Part shown: positions 45,421 to 57,082 of the stretch, one piece after another
Position numbering within the stretch: the first letter of the stretch is position 1
How the letters are laid out: every line of letters starts with the position of its first letter
Assembly: GCF_011620665.1 (NCBI RefSeq)
Contig: NZ_WOYQ01000002.1
Span: forward strand, 1-58,232
Length of the DNA stretch: 58,232 nt
Direction: 5' to 3'
Source of the DNA: Microbacterium sp.
GTDB taxonomy: Bacteria > Actinomycetota > Actinomycetes > Actinomycetales > Microbacteriaceae
Made by a program: the position numbers and the translations under genes
Notes under the pieces: generated by a model
What the model saw: the letters and a program-made list of their open reading frames with translations, nothing else
Databases searched by the model: none
Told to the model about the DNA's origin: nothing

Positions 45421-48005
45421 GAGTCAGTACTACTCTCTTCGGGGCTCGCAGTCGGCGTCTCGTCTGCGGCGGCGGGGGCATCTTCGGATGCCGCATCTTC
45501 GGGGGCCTCAGCCAGTCTGCGCTCACCGTTGCGGGCGATCGCGAGGATGCGATCCTCGTCGTCCGGTCGGGCGAACACGACGCCCATAGTGTCGCGTCCC
45601 TTGGCGGGGACCTCAGCCACGGCAGAGCGTACCACCTTGCCGCTGGCAAGAACCACCAAGACCTCGTCTTCCTCGCTGACCATCAGACCGCCCGCGAGGT
45701 CGCCGCGATCCTCGTTCAGTTTGGCCACCTTGATGCCGAGCCCACCACGTCCCTGCAGGCGATACTGCGCGACCGCGGTGCGCTTGGCGTAGCCGCCTTC
45801 CGTGACCACGAAGACGAATGCGTCGTCTTGCGCGACGGAGGCGGACAGCAGTGTGTCGCCCTCCCGGAACGACATTCCCTTCACACCCTCGGTGGAGCGG
45901 CCCATCGGGCGCAGCGACTCGTCGGTCGCGGTGAAGCGCAACGACATGCCCTGACGAGAGATGAGAAGGATGTCATCGGTCTCGTCGACGAGAAGTGCGC
46001 TGACGACCTCATCGCCGTCTTCCTCCTCCTGCCCCCGCAGGCGAATGGCGATGATCCCGCCCTGGCGGTTCGTGTCGTATTCGCTGAGCAGCGTCTTCTT
46101 CACCTTGCCGTCACGGGTGGCGAGCACGAGATACTGCGCGATCGTGTAGTCGCGGATGTCGAGGATCTGAGCGATCTCCTCGCCCGGCTGGAGAGCGAGG
46201 AGATTGGCGACGTGCTGACCCTTCGCATCACGACCGGCTTCGGGAACCTCATACGCCTTGCATCGGTAGACCCGCCCCTTGGTCGTGAAGAACAGGAGCC
46301 AGTGATGCGTCGTCGTGACGAAGAAGTGCTCGACGACATCGTCGGCACGCAGCTGTGCGCCTTTGACGCCCTTGCCGCCCCGGTGCTGCTGTCGGTAGTT
46401 GTCACTGCGAGTGCGCTTGATGTAGCCGGCGCGCGTCACGGTGACGACCATCTCTTCGACGGGGATCAGATCCTCCATCGACACATCGCCGTCGAAGCCG
46501 TGAAGGATGTGGGTTCGTCGCTCGTCGCCGTACTTCTCCACGATCTCGGTGAGCTCATCACGGATGATCGTGCGCTGGCGGGTCGGGTCGGCGAGAATCG
46601 CCTCCAGATCGGCGATGACCCTTTCGAGCTCGAGCGCTTCGTCGATGATCTTCTGCCGCTCCATCGCTGCCAGCCGGCGCAGCTGGAGCGCGAGGATCTC
46701 GTCGGCTTGATCCCGGTCGACGTCGAGGAGCGTCATCAGCCCGTCACGCGCCTCGTCGACGGTGGGTGAACGCCGAATGAGGGCGATGACCTCGTCGAGC
46801 TGGTCGAGGGCCTTGAGATACCCCTGCAGCGTGTGCATGCGTCGCTCCGCCTTGCGCAGCCGAAAGCCCGTGCGGCGGACGATGACCTCGATCTGGTGTT
46901 CGATCCAGTACGAGATGAACCCGTCAAGGGCGAGCGTCCGCGGAACACCGTCGACGATCGCGAGCATGTTCGCACCGAAGTTCTCCTGCAGCTGCGTGTG
47001 CTTGTACAGGTTGTTCAACACGACCTTGGCGACGGCGTCCCGCTTCAGGACGATGACAAGTCGCTGACCCGTACGGTCGCTGGTCTCATCGCGGATGTCG
47101 GCAATGCCGGTGATGCGCCCGTCACGAGCGAGGTCGCGGATCTTCAGCGCGACGTTGTCGGGGTTGACCTGGTAGGGCAGTTCGGTGATCACCAAGCACG
47201 TGCGACCCTGGATCTCTTCGACGCCGACGACGGATCGCATCGTGATGGAACCGCGGCCGGTGCGCTGCGCATCGCGGATGCCCTTGGTTCCGAGGATCTG
47301 CGCTCCGGTCGGAAAGTCGGGACCGTGCACGCGCGCCATGAGCGCTTCGAGCAGCTCGTCGCGCGTGGCATCCGGGTTCTCGAGCGCCCAGAGCGCACCA
47401 GCGGCGACCTCGCGCAGATTGTGCGGCGGGATGTTGGTGGCCATGCCGACGGCGATGCCGACCGAGCCGTTGACCAGCAGGTTCGGGAAGCGCGCCGGCA
47501 GGACCGTCGGCTCCTGCGTCTTGCCATCGTAGTTGTCTTCGAAGTCGACGGTCTCCTCGTCGATGTCGCGGACCATCTCCATCGCGAGCTGCGCCATCTT
47601 CGTCTCGGTGTACCGAGGGGCGGCCGCGCCCTGGTTTCCGGGTGAGCCGAAGTTGCCCTGACCGTCGGCGAGAGGGTACCGCAAAGACCACGGTTGGACG
47701 AGTCGGACGAGCGCGTCGTAGATCGCGGTGTCACCGTGCGGGTGATACTGACCCATCACCTCACCGACGACGCGGGCGCATTTGTTGAAACTCTTGTCCG
47801 GCCGGTATCCACCGTCGTACATGCCGTAGATGACGCGACGGTGCACGGGCTTCAGGCCATCGCGCACATCCGGCAGCGCGCGGCCGACGATGACGCTCAT
47901 CGCATAGTCGAGGTAGCTGCGCTGCATCTCGACCTGAAGGTCGACCTGGTCGATGTGCCCGTGATTGTGGCCGGCGTTCACGTCCGGACGTATGTCGTCA
48001 GTCAT
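45417..48005 (-). CDS. gyrA: DNA gyrase subunit A
   Basis: 862 residues. It is the breakage-reunion subunit; the catalytic tyrosine is Y132 in APRYTE. The quinolone-determining region reads GDTAIYD (91-97), with Thr at the position of E. coli Ser83. The C-terminal beta-pinwheel contains a GyrA box variant, QHRGGKG (consensus QRRGGKG), and ends in an acidic Ala/Glu/Ser-rich tail of about 35 residues. With GyrB it introduces negative supercoils using ATP. It starts 10 bases after gyrB. Confidence 0.97.
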   Translation of the reverse strand: MTDDIRPDVNAGHNHGHIDQVDLQVEMQRSYLDYAMSVIVGRALPDVRDGLKPVHRRVIYGMYDGGYRPDKSFNKCARVVGEVMGQYHPHGDTAIYDALVRLVQPWSLRYPLADGQGNFGSPGNQGAAAPRYTETKMAQLAMEMVRDIDEETVDFEDNYDGKTQEPTVLPARFPNLLVNGSVGIAVGMATNIPPHNLREVAAGALWALENPDATRDELLEALMARVHGPDFPTGAQILGTKGIRDAQRTGRGSITMRSVVGVEEIQGRTCLVITELPYQVNPDNVALKIRDLARDGRITGIADIRDETSDRTGQRLVIVLKRDAVAKVVLNNLYKHTQLQENFGANMLAIVDGVPRTLALDGFISYWIEHQIEVIVRRTGFRLRKAERRMHTLQGYLKALDQLDEVIALIRRSPTVDEARDGLMTLLDVDRDQADEILALQLRRLAAMERQKIIDEALELERVIADLEAILADPTRQRTIIRDELTEIVEKYGDERRTHILHGFDGDVSMEDLIPVEEMVVTVTRAGYIKRTRSDNYRQQHRGGKGVKGAQLRADDVVEHFFVTTTHHWLLFFTTKGRVYRCKAYEVPEAGRDAKGQHVANLLALQPGEEIAQILDIRDYTIAQYLVLATRDGKVKKTLLSEYDTNRQGGIIAIRLRGQEEEDGDEVVSALLVDETDDILLISRQGMSLRFTATDESLRPMGRSTEGVKGMSFREGDTLLSASVAQDDAFVFVVTEGGYAKRTAVAQYRLQGRGGLGIKVAKLNEDRGDLAGGLMVSEEDEVLVVLASGKVVRSAVAEVPAKGRDTMGVVFARPDDEDRILAIARNGERRLAEAPEDAASEDAPAAADETPTASPEESSTDS

Positions 48006-48015
48006 CAGTCCTCAA

Positions 48016-50160
<2,145 letters not shown>

Positions 50161-50658
50161 TTACCCGTAGGTATCGCGAGGACCCCGCCCTGGAACGGCT
50201 CTGGGGCCCCATTTCCAAGAGGGAACGTCCGGCCCGACAAAACGCACGCTCTGGACCCCGGCTTCGGGGAAGCGGCGAATGAGCTGCGTCACGATTTCCG
50301 CACGCATGAGCTGGAGGTTCTTCGCCCAGGCGGTCGAGTCGCACTGAACGGTGAGGATGCCGTCGACCAGCGCGACGGGATCGGCGTGACGGGCGGTCTC
50401 TGCACCCGTCACCTGCCCCCATTGGAGCACCAGGTCCTCGCGGGCGAGCTGCGATTCCCAGCCGGCTTGTCGCGTGAGGTCTGCCAACACGTCGCCGACA
50501 CCCCTGGGGTCACGACCGGGAGCAAAGGGCAACTTGTCATCATCGACGTCGCCGCGCTTCCTGCGACGCCGTACTGTGCGCGCCGATGGTTCGAGTCCGC
50601 GCAGCCGAAGGTAGGTCGCGACGGTCTCCGGTACGGCGGGGAGGATGGGATCAGTCAT
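50161..50658 (-). CDS. dciA: DciA-type helicase-loader protein (DUF721)
   Basis: 165 residues. The C-terminal DUF721 domain (about 75-150, WGQVTGAETARHADPVALVDGILTVQCDSTAWAKNLQLMR) resembles a KH-like fold. The N-terminus has the basic RTVRRRRKRG stretch. DciA helps load or operate the replicative helicase DnaB in bacteria lacking DnaC/DnaI. ATG 50658 overlaps the recF stop by 8 bases, the standard actinobacterial arrangement. Confidence 0.9.
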   Translation of the reverse strand: MTDPILPAVPETVATYLRLRGLEPSARTVRRRRKRGDVDDDKLPFAPGRDPRGVGDVLADLTRQAGWESQLAREDLVLQWGQVTGAETARHADPVALVDGILTVQCDSTAWAKNLQLMRAEIVTQLIRRFPEAGVQSVRFVGPDVPSWKWGPRAVPGRGPRDTYG

Positions 50659-51832
50659 CATCGACCTCCTGAATCGTACCGGCGACGACTCGAACGGTAT
50701 GTGCTCGCAGCACCGACGGCACATCATCTTGGACCGCAGCCGTGACGATGACCTGCTCGAAATCTGCCACGAGCCCGGCCAATCGCCTGCGCCGGTCGGC
50801 ATCGAGCTCAGCGAAGACATCGTCGAGGATCAGCACAGGGTCGCCGAGCTGTGATCGGGCGCGCAGCAGTCGCGCCGACGCGAGTCGCAACGCAAGTGCG
50901 ATCGACCACGATTCTCCGTGTGAGGCGTAGCCCTTCACCGGAAGCCCCCGCACACGCAGCAGAAGATCATCGCGATGTGGTCCGACGAGAGTGAGGGCCC
51001 GGTCGAGTTCCTGCGAACGTTTCGCAACGAGAGACTGGCGGAAAGCCGCAGCGATCTCATCCACGCTCGGCCCGACGGTCCCCGTGCCCAGCGGCGAAGA
51101 ATCCAGCTCAGCACCCTCGTCCGCCGAATCAGCGCCGTGGATCGTCAGACTCCACTCCAGCTCGGGGTGATGATCCTCACCGGCGATCGCCGCGTAGGCT
51201 TCGACGACCGGCGCTGACAGATCGGCGGCGATCGCGAGTCGTGCACGGATGACCTCGGTGCCCAGGTTCACGAGTTTGTCATCCCAGACCCCGAGTGTGG
51301 AAAGTCCCTCACCGCGTACGCTCCGAGATCGCGCCGACTTCAGGAGGGCGTTGCGCTGCTTCAGAACCCGATCGTAGTCGGCGAGCACTCCAGCCATCCG
51401 AGGTGAGCGCTGGACGAGCAACTGGTCGGCGAAACGCCGACGTGAGGAAGGATCGCCACGCACGATCTGCAGGTCTTCGGGAGCGAACAGCACCACCTGG
51501 GCATATCGAGGGAGCTCTGCGGGTCGCACTGCCGCGCCGTTGACCCGCGCCCTGTTGGAGCCGGAACGGTTGAGCTGTACCTCGAGGACGATGCGCCGAT
51601 CTCCGTGGGCGAGACGGGCGCGGATGATCGCGGCGTCTGCTCCATCACGGACCATCGGCGCATCTTGCGAGACGCGGTGCGAACCGAGCGTCGCGAGAAA
51701 GGCGATCGCCTCCGCCAGATTTGTCTTGCCCTGACCGTTCCGGCCGATGAGGACGTTCGCGCCGGCGGTCAGAGCCACATCGGCAGCCGCATAGTTGCGG
51801 AAGTCGACAAGGCTCAGCTGCTCGACGATCAC
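50651..51832 (-). CDS. recF: RecF, recombination and gap-repair protein
   Basis: 393 residues, SMC-like ATPase. Walker A is GRNGQGKTN (30-38), the signature segment is in the C-terminal half, and Walker B is PVLILDDVFAELD. It acts with RecO/RecR to load RecA at stalled forks and gaps. The start is GTG. It lies between dnaN and dciA with 37 bases to dnaN. Confidence 0.96.
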   Translation of the reverse strand: MIVEQLSLVDFRNYAAADVALTAGANVLIGRNGQGKTNLAEAIAFLATLGSHRVSQDAPMVRDGADAAIIRARLAHGDRRIVLEVQLNRSGSNRARVNGAAVRPAELPRYAQVVLFAPEDLQIVRGDPSSRRRFADQLLVQRSPRMAGVLADYDRVLKQRNALLKSARSRSVRGEGLSTLGVWDDKLVNLGTEVIRARLAIAADLSAPVVEAYAAIAGEDHHPELEWSLTIHGADSADEGAELDSSPLGTGTVGPSVDEIAAAFRQSLVAKRSQELDRALTLVGPHRDDLLLRVRGLPVKGYASHGESWSIALALRLASARLLRARSQLGDPVLILDDVFAELDADRRRRLAGLVADFEQVIVTAAVQDDVPSVLRAHTVRVVAGTIQEVDDD

Positions 51833-51869
51833 CGGATCAGCCTAGGCACCGCGACAGACACTGCTGTCG

Positions 51870-53012
51870 TCAGCGCAGAAGCAGGTTCGGCTGCAGCAGA
51901 TACTTGAAGCTCTCGGGACCACCTGAGGTCTGCGGGGTGATGAGGACCGGGCTCAGCTTGTTCGCGTTTTCGCTCGAGGTGAAAGTGATCCGGGTGAATT
52001 CGCTCTTGACGGCGCCGAGCGCCTCGAGCAGGTACTGCGGATTGAGACCCAGCGTGACATCCTCACCCATGAGCGTCGCGTCCACCGACTCGGAGGCGCG
52101 AGCCTGTTCGGTGCCGGAGGCATCCATCGAGACGCCCTCTTCGCTGAAGGTGAATCGCAAAGGAGCGGATCGATCAAGGACGAGCGACACGCGCCGAACG
52201 GCTTCGACGAGTTCGGCCGTGTTCACGACGGCGTAGTGATCAGTCTGATCGGGGAAGAGGCGCCGAACCGGAGGAAAGTTGCCCTTGATCAGCAATGATG
52301 TGACCGTTTTGTTCGCCGCGGTGAAAGCGATGATCTCTCGATCCCCGGAACCGGAGAAGGAGATCTTGATGTCACCGGAGTGAGCGAAGGTCTTTCCGAC
52401 TTCGGTGAGCGTTCGTGCCGGCACGAGTGCTGTCACGGCTTCGCCGATCGCGACGCTTCCGCTATCCCATGAGACGTCCCGCAGAGCCACGCGGTAGCGA
52501 TCGGTTGCGACCAGACTCAGCTGCGTGCCGGCGACTTCGAGCTGCACACCCGTCAGCACGGGAGTCACATCATCGCGTGATGCGGCGAAGGCGACCTGGG
52601 CGATCGCCGTCGCAAACTCCTCCGCGGGCACGAGACCGGATTCGCCGGACACCTCGGGAATCGCGGGGTATTCCTGCACGGGCATCGACGCGAGAGTGAA
52701 GCGGGCAGATCCGCACGTCAACACGATTCCCTCGTCATCTCCGACCTCTATCTGGACAGGTGCGTTCGGCAGGCGGCTCGCGATCTCGGACAGCAGACGC
52801 CCGTGGACGAGGATCGTACCGGGAGTGTCGACACTGGCTTCGATCGTTGTGCGCGCCGACGCTTCATAATCGAATGCTGCGAGCGACAGACCTTCGTCTG
52901 ATGCCTCGATCAGCACACCGGCCAGGATGGGCTGAGGGTTTCGCTGCGGCAGGAGCTTGACGACGAACGACACGGCCTCGCTGAACACGTCGCGATTCAC
53001 GTGGAACTTCAC
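51870..53012 (-). CDS. dnaN: DNA polymerase III beta sliding clamp
   Basis: 380 residues made of three similar clamp domains, as expected for DnaN. The start is GTG with MKFHVNRDVFSEAVSFVVKLLPQRNPQPILAGVLI, and the end contains the conserved GPESFKYLLQPNLLLR-like C-terminus. It forms a dimeric ring that tethers polymerase and other repair proteins. It is separated from dnaA by the 369-bp oriC region. Confidence 0.97.
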   Translation of the reverse strand: MKFHVNRDVFSEAVSFVVKLLPQRNPQPILAGVLIEASDEGLSLAAFDYEASARTTIEASVDTPGTILVHGRLLSEIASRLPNAPVQIEVGDDEGIVLTCGSARFTLASMPVQEYPAIPEVSGESGLVPAEEFATAIAQVAFAASRDDVTPVLTGVQLEVAGTQLSLVATDRYRVALRDVSWDSGSVAIGEAVTALVPARTLTEVGKTFAHSGDIKISFSGSGDREIIAFTAANKTVTSLLIKGNFPPVRRLFPDQTDHYAVVNTAELVEAVRRVSLVLDRSAPLRFTFSEEGVSMDASGTEQARASESVDATLMGEDVTLGLNPQYLLEALGAVKSEFTRITFTSSENANKLSPVLITPQTSGGPESFKYLLQPNLLLR

Positions 53013-53381
53013 TGGCGCTCCCTCGGGTCGACTAAAGCCCTCTCATGCTAGTGCCCTCGTCGGCCGGATGCGGCAGGGCCGTCACGAACGGCTGATGCGA
53101 CGTTTCGGTGATCGAACGGGTTTCTCTGGGAAAGGTGTCTGTCTTCTTGTTAACCCCTGTGGAAACTGTGGATAAGTCGGCGGAGGCGTGTCGGGACACC
53201 GGAACGACACGCTTGTAACTTGTGGGCGAGCTGCGGAGAACCGTCATCGGGGGCAGTTCTCGACACGAGGTCTGCTCCCGCCTCCTCCACAGGGAATCGT
53301 CATCCGTTCACAGAAGTACGTGTCCGTCACCGAGTTATCCACAACTTGTCCACACTGTGAAAAACGCGCGATTGCGGCCCG
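53013..53381. other. oriC: Chromosomal replication origin (oriC) between dnaA and dnaN
   Basis: Non-coding 369 bp between dnaA and dnaN with clustered DnaA boxes: TGTGGATAA at 53167-53175 and TTATCCACA at 53335-53343 (both exact), TTGTCCACA at 53346-53354 (8 of 9) and TGTGGAAAC at 53158-53166 (7 of 9). The exact boxes face each other across about 160 bp. Further weaker TCCACA-like matches lie near 53285. No long AT-rich unwinding element stands out, as is common in high-GC actinobacteria. The region also carries the dnaN promoter. Confidence 0.85.
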
Positions 53382-54800
53382 TCAACGGCCGACGCGGCTG
53401 AGTAATGTCGTGATCTCGGAGACCTGGTTGTAGATCGACCGGCGTTCCTTCATCAGGTCTGCGATCTTCTTGCAGGCATACATCACGGTCGTGTGATCTC
53501 GGTTTCCGAACAGCTGACCGATCTTCGGCAACGACAGGCTCGTGCGTTCGCGACAGAGGTACATCGCGATCTGTCGAGCCGTCGCAATCGATTGTGATCG
53601 ACTGGAGCCGTAGAGGTCATCTACGGAGAGCCGGAAGTACTGGGCCGTCGCGGTGATGATGTCGGTCGGCGAGATGATGTTCGCGTCGTCGGTGTCCACG
53701 ATGTCGCGCAGCACTGTCTGGGCGAGAGAGATGTCGAGGCTCGAGCGATTCAAGCTGGCGAAGGCCGAGACTCGGATGAGGGCGCCTTCGAGCTCGCGGA
53801 TGTTCGAGGACACCTTCGTGGCGATGTACTCCAGAACGTCGTCGGGGACGAGGAGTCTCTCGGACTGTGCCTTCTTGCGGAGAATGGCGATTCGTGTTTC
53901 GAGATCGGGTGCCTGGACGTCCGTGATCAGGCCCCACTCGAACCGGCTGCGCATCCGGTCTTCGAATCCGGTGAGCTGCCGCGGCGGCACATCACTGGTG
54001 ATCACGACCTGCTTGTCATGATCGTGCAGCGTGTTGAATGTATGGAAGAAGGCTTCCTGGGTCTCTTGCCGGCCCTGCAGAAACTGGATGTCATCGATCA
54101 GGAGGATGTCGACATCTCGGTAGCGTGCCTGGAACGCGGAGCCCCGGTTGTTGGCGATCGAATTGATGAAGTCGTTCGTGAACTCTTCGCTCGAGACGTA
54201 CCGAACCCGGATTCCCGTGTAGAGGCTGAGTGCATAGTCACCGATTGCATGCAGGAGGTGAGTCTTCCCCAATCCTGAGTCGCCGTAGATGAAGAGCGGG
54301 TTGTATGCCTTCGCCGGGGCTTCTGCCACGGCGACGGCCGCCGCGTGTGCGAAGCGGTTCGATTGACCGACGACGAAGTTGTCGAAGCTGTACTTGGGGT
54401 TCAGCTGGGTGTCGCTGCGGGCGGATGATGCTCCCTGATCGGCATACTCTTCCGACGCGGGACGGAGGGCCGTGATCTGGGGGGCGGCCGACTGGACGGG
54501 CACCGGTGCGGTGTCGTGCGCGTCGGCGATCTCTGGGTTCACCACGACACGAAACGATGTTGCGGATGGCTGCACATCGACTTTCGTCAGGGCCTCCATG
54601 ATCGGAGCACGCAGGCGCTTGTTCAGCTGCGCAGCCGTCAGATCATTGGGCACATCGAGATAGAGGGTGCCGCCCATCACGCCCTGGGCGACGGCCAGGC
54701 TCACGAAACCCTGGAGTTGCGGAGTGACCCTCTCGTCGCGCATGAGTTCATCGAGCACGGCGATCCAGACCGGGACATCCGGAACTTCGTGCTGAGACAT
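53382..54800 (-). CDS. dnaA: Chromosomal replication initiator DnaA
   Basis: 472 residues. Domain I is at about 1-90, followed by a variable linker rich in Ala/Ser/Asp (about 90-135). The AAA+ domain has Walker A GDSGLGKT (173-180) and Walker B LLIDDIQF (233-240). The C-terminal DNA-binding domain carries the signature LPKIGQLFGNRDHTTVMYACKKI. ATG 54800 follows GGGAGG; the open frame extends upstream, but the protein start is clear from domain I. A DnaA box cluster upstream suggests autoregulation. Confidence 0.97.
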   Translation of the reverse strand: MSQHEVPDVPVWIAVLDELMRDERVTPQLQGFVSLAVAQGVMGGTLYLDVPNDLTAAQLNKRLRAPIMEALTKVDVQPSATSFRVVVNPEIADAHDTAPVPVQSAAPQITALRPASEEYADQGASSARSDTQLNPKYSFDNFVVGQSNRFAHAAAVAVAEAPAKAYNPLFIYGDSGLGKTHLLHAIGDYALSLYTGIRVRYVSSEEFTNDFINSIANNRGSAFQARYRDVDILLIDDIQFLQGRQETQEAFFHTFNTLHDHDKQVVITSDVPPRQLTGFEDRMRSRFEWGLITDVQAPDLETRIAILRKKAQSERLLVPDDVLEYIATKVSSNIRELEGALIRVSAFASLNRSSLDISLAQTVLRDIVDTDDANIISPTDIITATAQYFRLSVDDLYGSSRSQSIATARQIAMYLCRERTSLSLPKIGQLFGNRDHTTVMYACKKIADLMKERRSIYNQVSEITTLLSRVGR

Positions 54801-55113
54801 GTCCCTCCCGGGAGGTGATTGGTGAAGCGAGGGTGACCGCCACTGGTCCACCGGTCCACAGCTGTGGATAACTATCCGTGACACGCTAGCCAGCGAGGGT
54901 GTCCGGCGCAAAATCCACTGTAGGTGCGGGCCGCGTGTCGTCGCCAGATGCCGATCTTGATCGGTGGATAATGCGTGACCGATTTCGTCAGTTTGAGTTT
55001 CGGACCTTCTCGACGTAGCCTTAATCGGTTGACTTATGCCCGCATGGGCAGTCCCTGTAACCCGTGTCCCCGGTCTAGAGCGTTCCGGTGACCGCCGATC
55101 CGGAGTGATCCTC
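54801..55113. other. dnaA/rpmH divergent intergenic region with DnaA boxes
   Basis: 313 bases without a gene. It holds the dnaA promoter (minus) and the rpmH promoter (plus). An exact DnaA box TGTGGATAA at 54863-54871 is paired, two bases apart, with a degenerate inverted copy CGGTCCACA, and a near match GGTGGATAA lies around 54964-54972. A CCTCCCGGGAGG palindrome overlaps the dnaA ribosome-binding site. This may be a second part of the origin or a dnaA autoregulation site. Confidence 0.7.
54993..55021 (+). promoter_or_regulatory. rpmH operon promoter
   Basis: TTGAGT (54993-54998) and TAGCCT (55016-55021) are spaced by exactly 17 bases, a good vegetative promoter. The leader to rpmH is about 85 bases and contains a small TGCCC/GGGCA hairpin near 55037-55050. 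Confidence 0.65.
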
Positions 55114-55251
55114 ATGACCAAGCGCACGTTCCAGCCCAACAACCGCCGCCGGGCCAAGAAGCACGGCTTCCGTGCACGCATGCGCACCCGCGCCGGCCGC
55201 GGTATCCTTTCGGCTCGCCGCGCCAAAGGCCGCGCCGAGCTGTCGGCCTGA
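55114..55251 (+). CDS. rpmH: 50S ribosomal protein L34
   Basis: 45 residues, very basic, with the classical sequence start [19 protein letters not shown] and [17 protein letters not shown]. It is a component of the large ribosomal subunit. GGAGTGATCCTC precedes the ATG. It is the first gene of the rpmH-rnpA-yidD-yidC-jag-rsmG cluster pointing away from oriC. Confidence 0.98.
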   Translation: MTKRTFQPNNRRRAKKHGFRARMRTRAGRGILSARRAKGRAELSA

Positions 55252-55261
55252 TCCGAAACCC

Positions 55262-55600
55262 GTGCTGGCGCGCGGGAACCGGATCACCCGGGGCGACGAT
55301 TACCGATCCGTCGTGCGGGGAGGCTCCCGCTGTTCCGGTCCGCGAACGGTGACATACGTGGTCAACACCTTCGAAGAACGATCGCCGAGGTTTGGCTTCA
55401 TCGTCAGTAAGCAAGTGGGGAACGCTGTGACCCGCAACACCGTGCGCCGCCGGCTCAAGGCTGTGTGCGCCGAAGCGGTGCCCGGAGTGCGCGCGGGTGC
55501 AGATGTCGTCATCCGTGCGCTGCCGTCCGCTGCGACTGCCGACTATCAGCAGCTGCGCGACGAGGTCACTCGATGCCTCGAGCGGAAAGCGGCGGCGTGA
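55262..55600 (+). CDS. rnpA: Ribonuclease P protein component
   Basis: 112 residues from GTG 55262. It is the protein subunit that helps the RNA subunit cut tRNA 5' leaders. The diagnostic basic patch is NAVTRNTVRRRLKAVC (RNR-type motif), preceded by FGFIVSKQVG. The start 10 bases after rpmH fits the family N-terminus (LARGNRITRGDDYRSVVRGG). The stop overlaps yidD as GTGA. Confidence 0.95.
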   Translation: MLARGNRITRGDDYRSVVRGGSRCSGPRTVTYVVNTFEERSPRFGFIVSKQVGNAVTRNTVRRRLKAVCAEAVPGVRAGADVVIRALPSAATADYQQLRDEVTRCLERKAAA

Positions 55601-55953
55601 GCGCTTCAACTCTTCCCGTTTCAGCGACTGGAGATGGAGCGGTCGCGGCTTCCGATGCTCTGCGCGGCATCCCTCTCCTTCCTCGAAACGTCGTGCTCGC
55701 CGCTCTTCACGGATATCGCGCGACGATCTCCCACGTCTACGGCGACGTGTGCAAGTACTACCCTTCGTGCTCGGCTTACGCCGTCGGCGCTGTGCAGCAG
55801 CACGGAGTGATCAAGGGTGCGGCCCTCGCGGCGGCTCGTCTCTCTCGGTGTCACCCCTGGGCTCAGGGCGGCATCGACGACGTCAAGCCGCACGCGCATT
55901 TCCGTCACGAACTGACTCCGCACGGATTCGTCGTGCCTTCCAGAAAGGACTGA
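55597..55953 (+). CDS. yidD: YidD, membrane protein insertion efficiency factor
   Basis: 118 residues from GTG 55597. The conserved core (about 30-95) reads YRATISHVYGDVCKYYPSCSAYAVGAVQQHG and RLSRCHPWAQGGIDDV, with three conserved Cys. YidD assists YidC-dependent membrane insertion. The first ~25 residues are non-conserved, and an alternative ATG at 55573 inside rnpA is possible. GTGA overlap with rnpA favours 55597. Confidence 0.9.
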   Translation: MSASTLPVSATGDGAVAASDALRGIPLLPRNVVLAALHGYRATISHVYGDVCKYYPSCSAYAVGAVQQHGVIKGAALAAARLSRCHPWAQGGIDDVKPHAHFRHELTPHGFVVPSRKD

Positions 55954-55956
55954 TCC

Positions 55957-57063
55957 GTGCTGGATCTTCTCTTTGCCGCTGCGACTCCGTCACCGGCTGT
56001 ACCGACGCCGACGACGCCGATGCCGAGCACGGGCCTCGACTTCTTCAGCACGATCATGTGGCCCTTCAAGTTCATCGTCGAGGCGATCCTGGTGTTCTGG
56101 CACTGGGTGTTCACGTCCATCGGGATGGAAGCGGATGCCGGCGTCACGTGGGTGCTGTCGATCATCGGGCTCGTGATCGTGGTGCGTTCGGCGTTGATCC
56201 CGCTGTTCGTGCGTCAGATCAAGAGCCAACGCAAAATGATGGAGATTGCTCCTGAACTGAGAAAAGTCCAGGACAAGTACCGGGGGAAGAAGGATCAGCT
56301 CTCGCGTGAGGCGATGAGTCGCGAGACCATGGCCCTCTATAAGAAGCACGGTACGACCCCCGTGTCGAGTTGCCTGCCACTGCTTGTGCAGATGCCCATT
56401 CTGCTGGGTATGTTCTACACGCTTTCTGACGTGAAGAAGCATGCCGAATGGAGCATGGGCGGCGTCGGGCTCCTGAATGTCGACCTGACGAAGCAGTTCT
56501 ACGAAGCGCAGCTCTTCGGAGTCGCTCCCCTGCACATCAACATGATCGAGGCGATGGGCGCGGGAGAAACGGTCGCCGTCGTCATCCTGATCATCCTGGT
56601 GATCCTGATGATCGCTTCGCAGTTCATCACCCAACTGCAGATCATCTCGAAGAACCTGTCACCCGAGGCCAAGACCGGCCAGGCGTACCAGATGCAGAAG
56701 ATCATGCTTTACGTTCTGCCGCTCGCGTTCATCTTCTCGGGAGTCTTCTTCCCGCTGGGGGTTGTTCTGTACTGGTTCACCTCCAACATCTGGACGATGG
56801 TGCAGCAGTTCGTCGTCATCCGTAACCTGCCGACGCCGGGTTCCGACGCGGCTAAGGCGCGGGAAGAACGACTGGCTCGCAAGGGCAAGGCGCTCGACGC
56901 CCAGGGCAAGATCATCCCGCTTGAGAAGTATCAGGCTGAGCAGCAGCGTCTGTACGACGAGGCACAGAAGGCCAAGGCGCAGACCCCCAAGCGTCAGCAG
57001 CCGGTCAACAAGCAGCGCGCAAAGAAGCAGGCGCAGAAGAACAACCCACCCACGGATTCCTGA
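55957..57063 (+). CDS. yidC: YidC/Oxa1 membrane protein insertase
   Basis: 368 residues. Five membrane helices occur in the Oxa1 domain (about 30-275), with the cytoplasmic hairpin RQIKSQRKMMEIAPELRKVQDKY between helices 1 and 2 of the core. The conserved Arg of the groove is in ALIPLFVRQI. A long, basic, Gln/Lys-rich cytoplasmic tail (about 290-368) is suited to ribosome binding. It inserts membrane proteins alone or with SecYEG. GTG 55957 follows yidD by 3 bases. Confidence 0.95.
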   Translation: MLDLLFAAATPSPAVPTPTTPMPSTGLDFFSTIMWPFKFIVEAILVFWHWVFTSIGMEADAGVTWVLSIIGLVIVVRSALIPLFVRQIKSQRKMMEIAPELRKVQDKYRGKKDQLSREAMSRETMALYKKHGTTPVSSCLPLLVQMPILLGMFYTLSDVKKHAEWSMGGVGLLNVDLTKQFYEAQLFGVAPLHINMIEAMGAGETVAVVILIILVILMIASQFITQLQIISKNLSPEAKTGQAYQMQKIMLYVLPLAFIFSGVFFPLGVVLYWFTSNIWTMVQQFVVIRNLPTPGSDAAKAREERLARKGKALDAQGKIIPLEKYQAEQQRLYDEAQKAKAQTPKRQQPVNKQRAKKQAQKNNPPTDS

Positions 57064-57082
57064 ACGATTCGCGAGGATCTAC

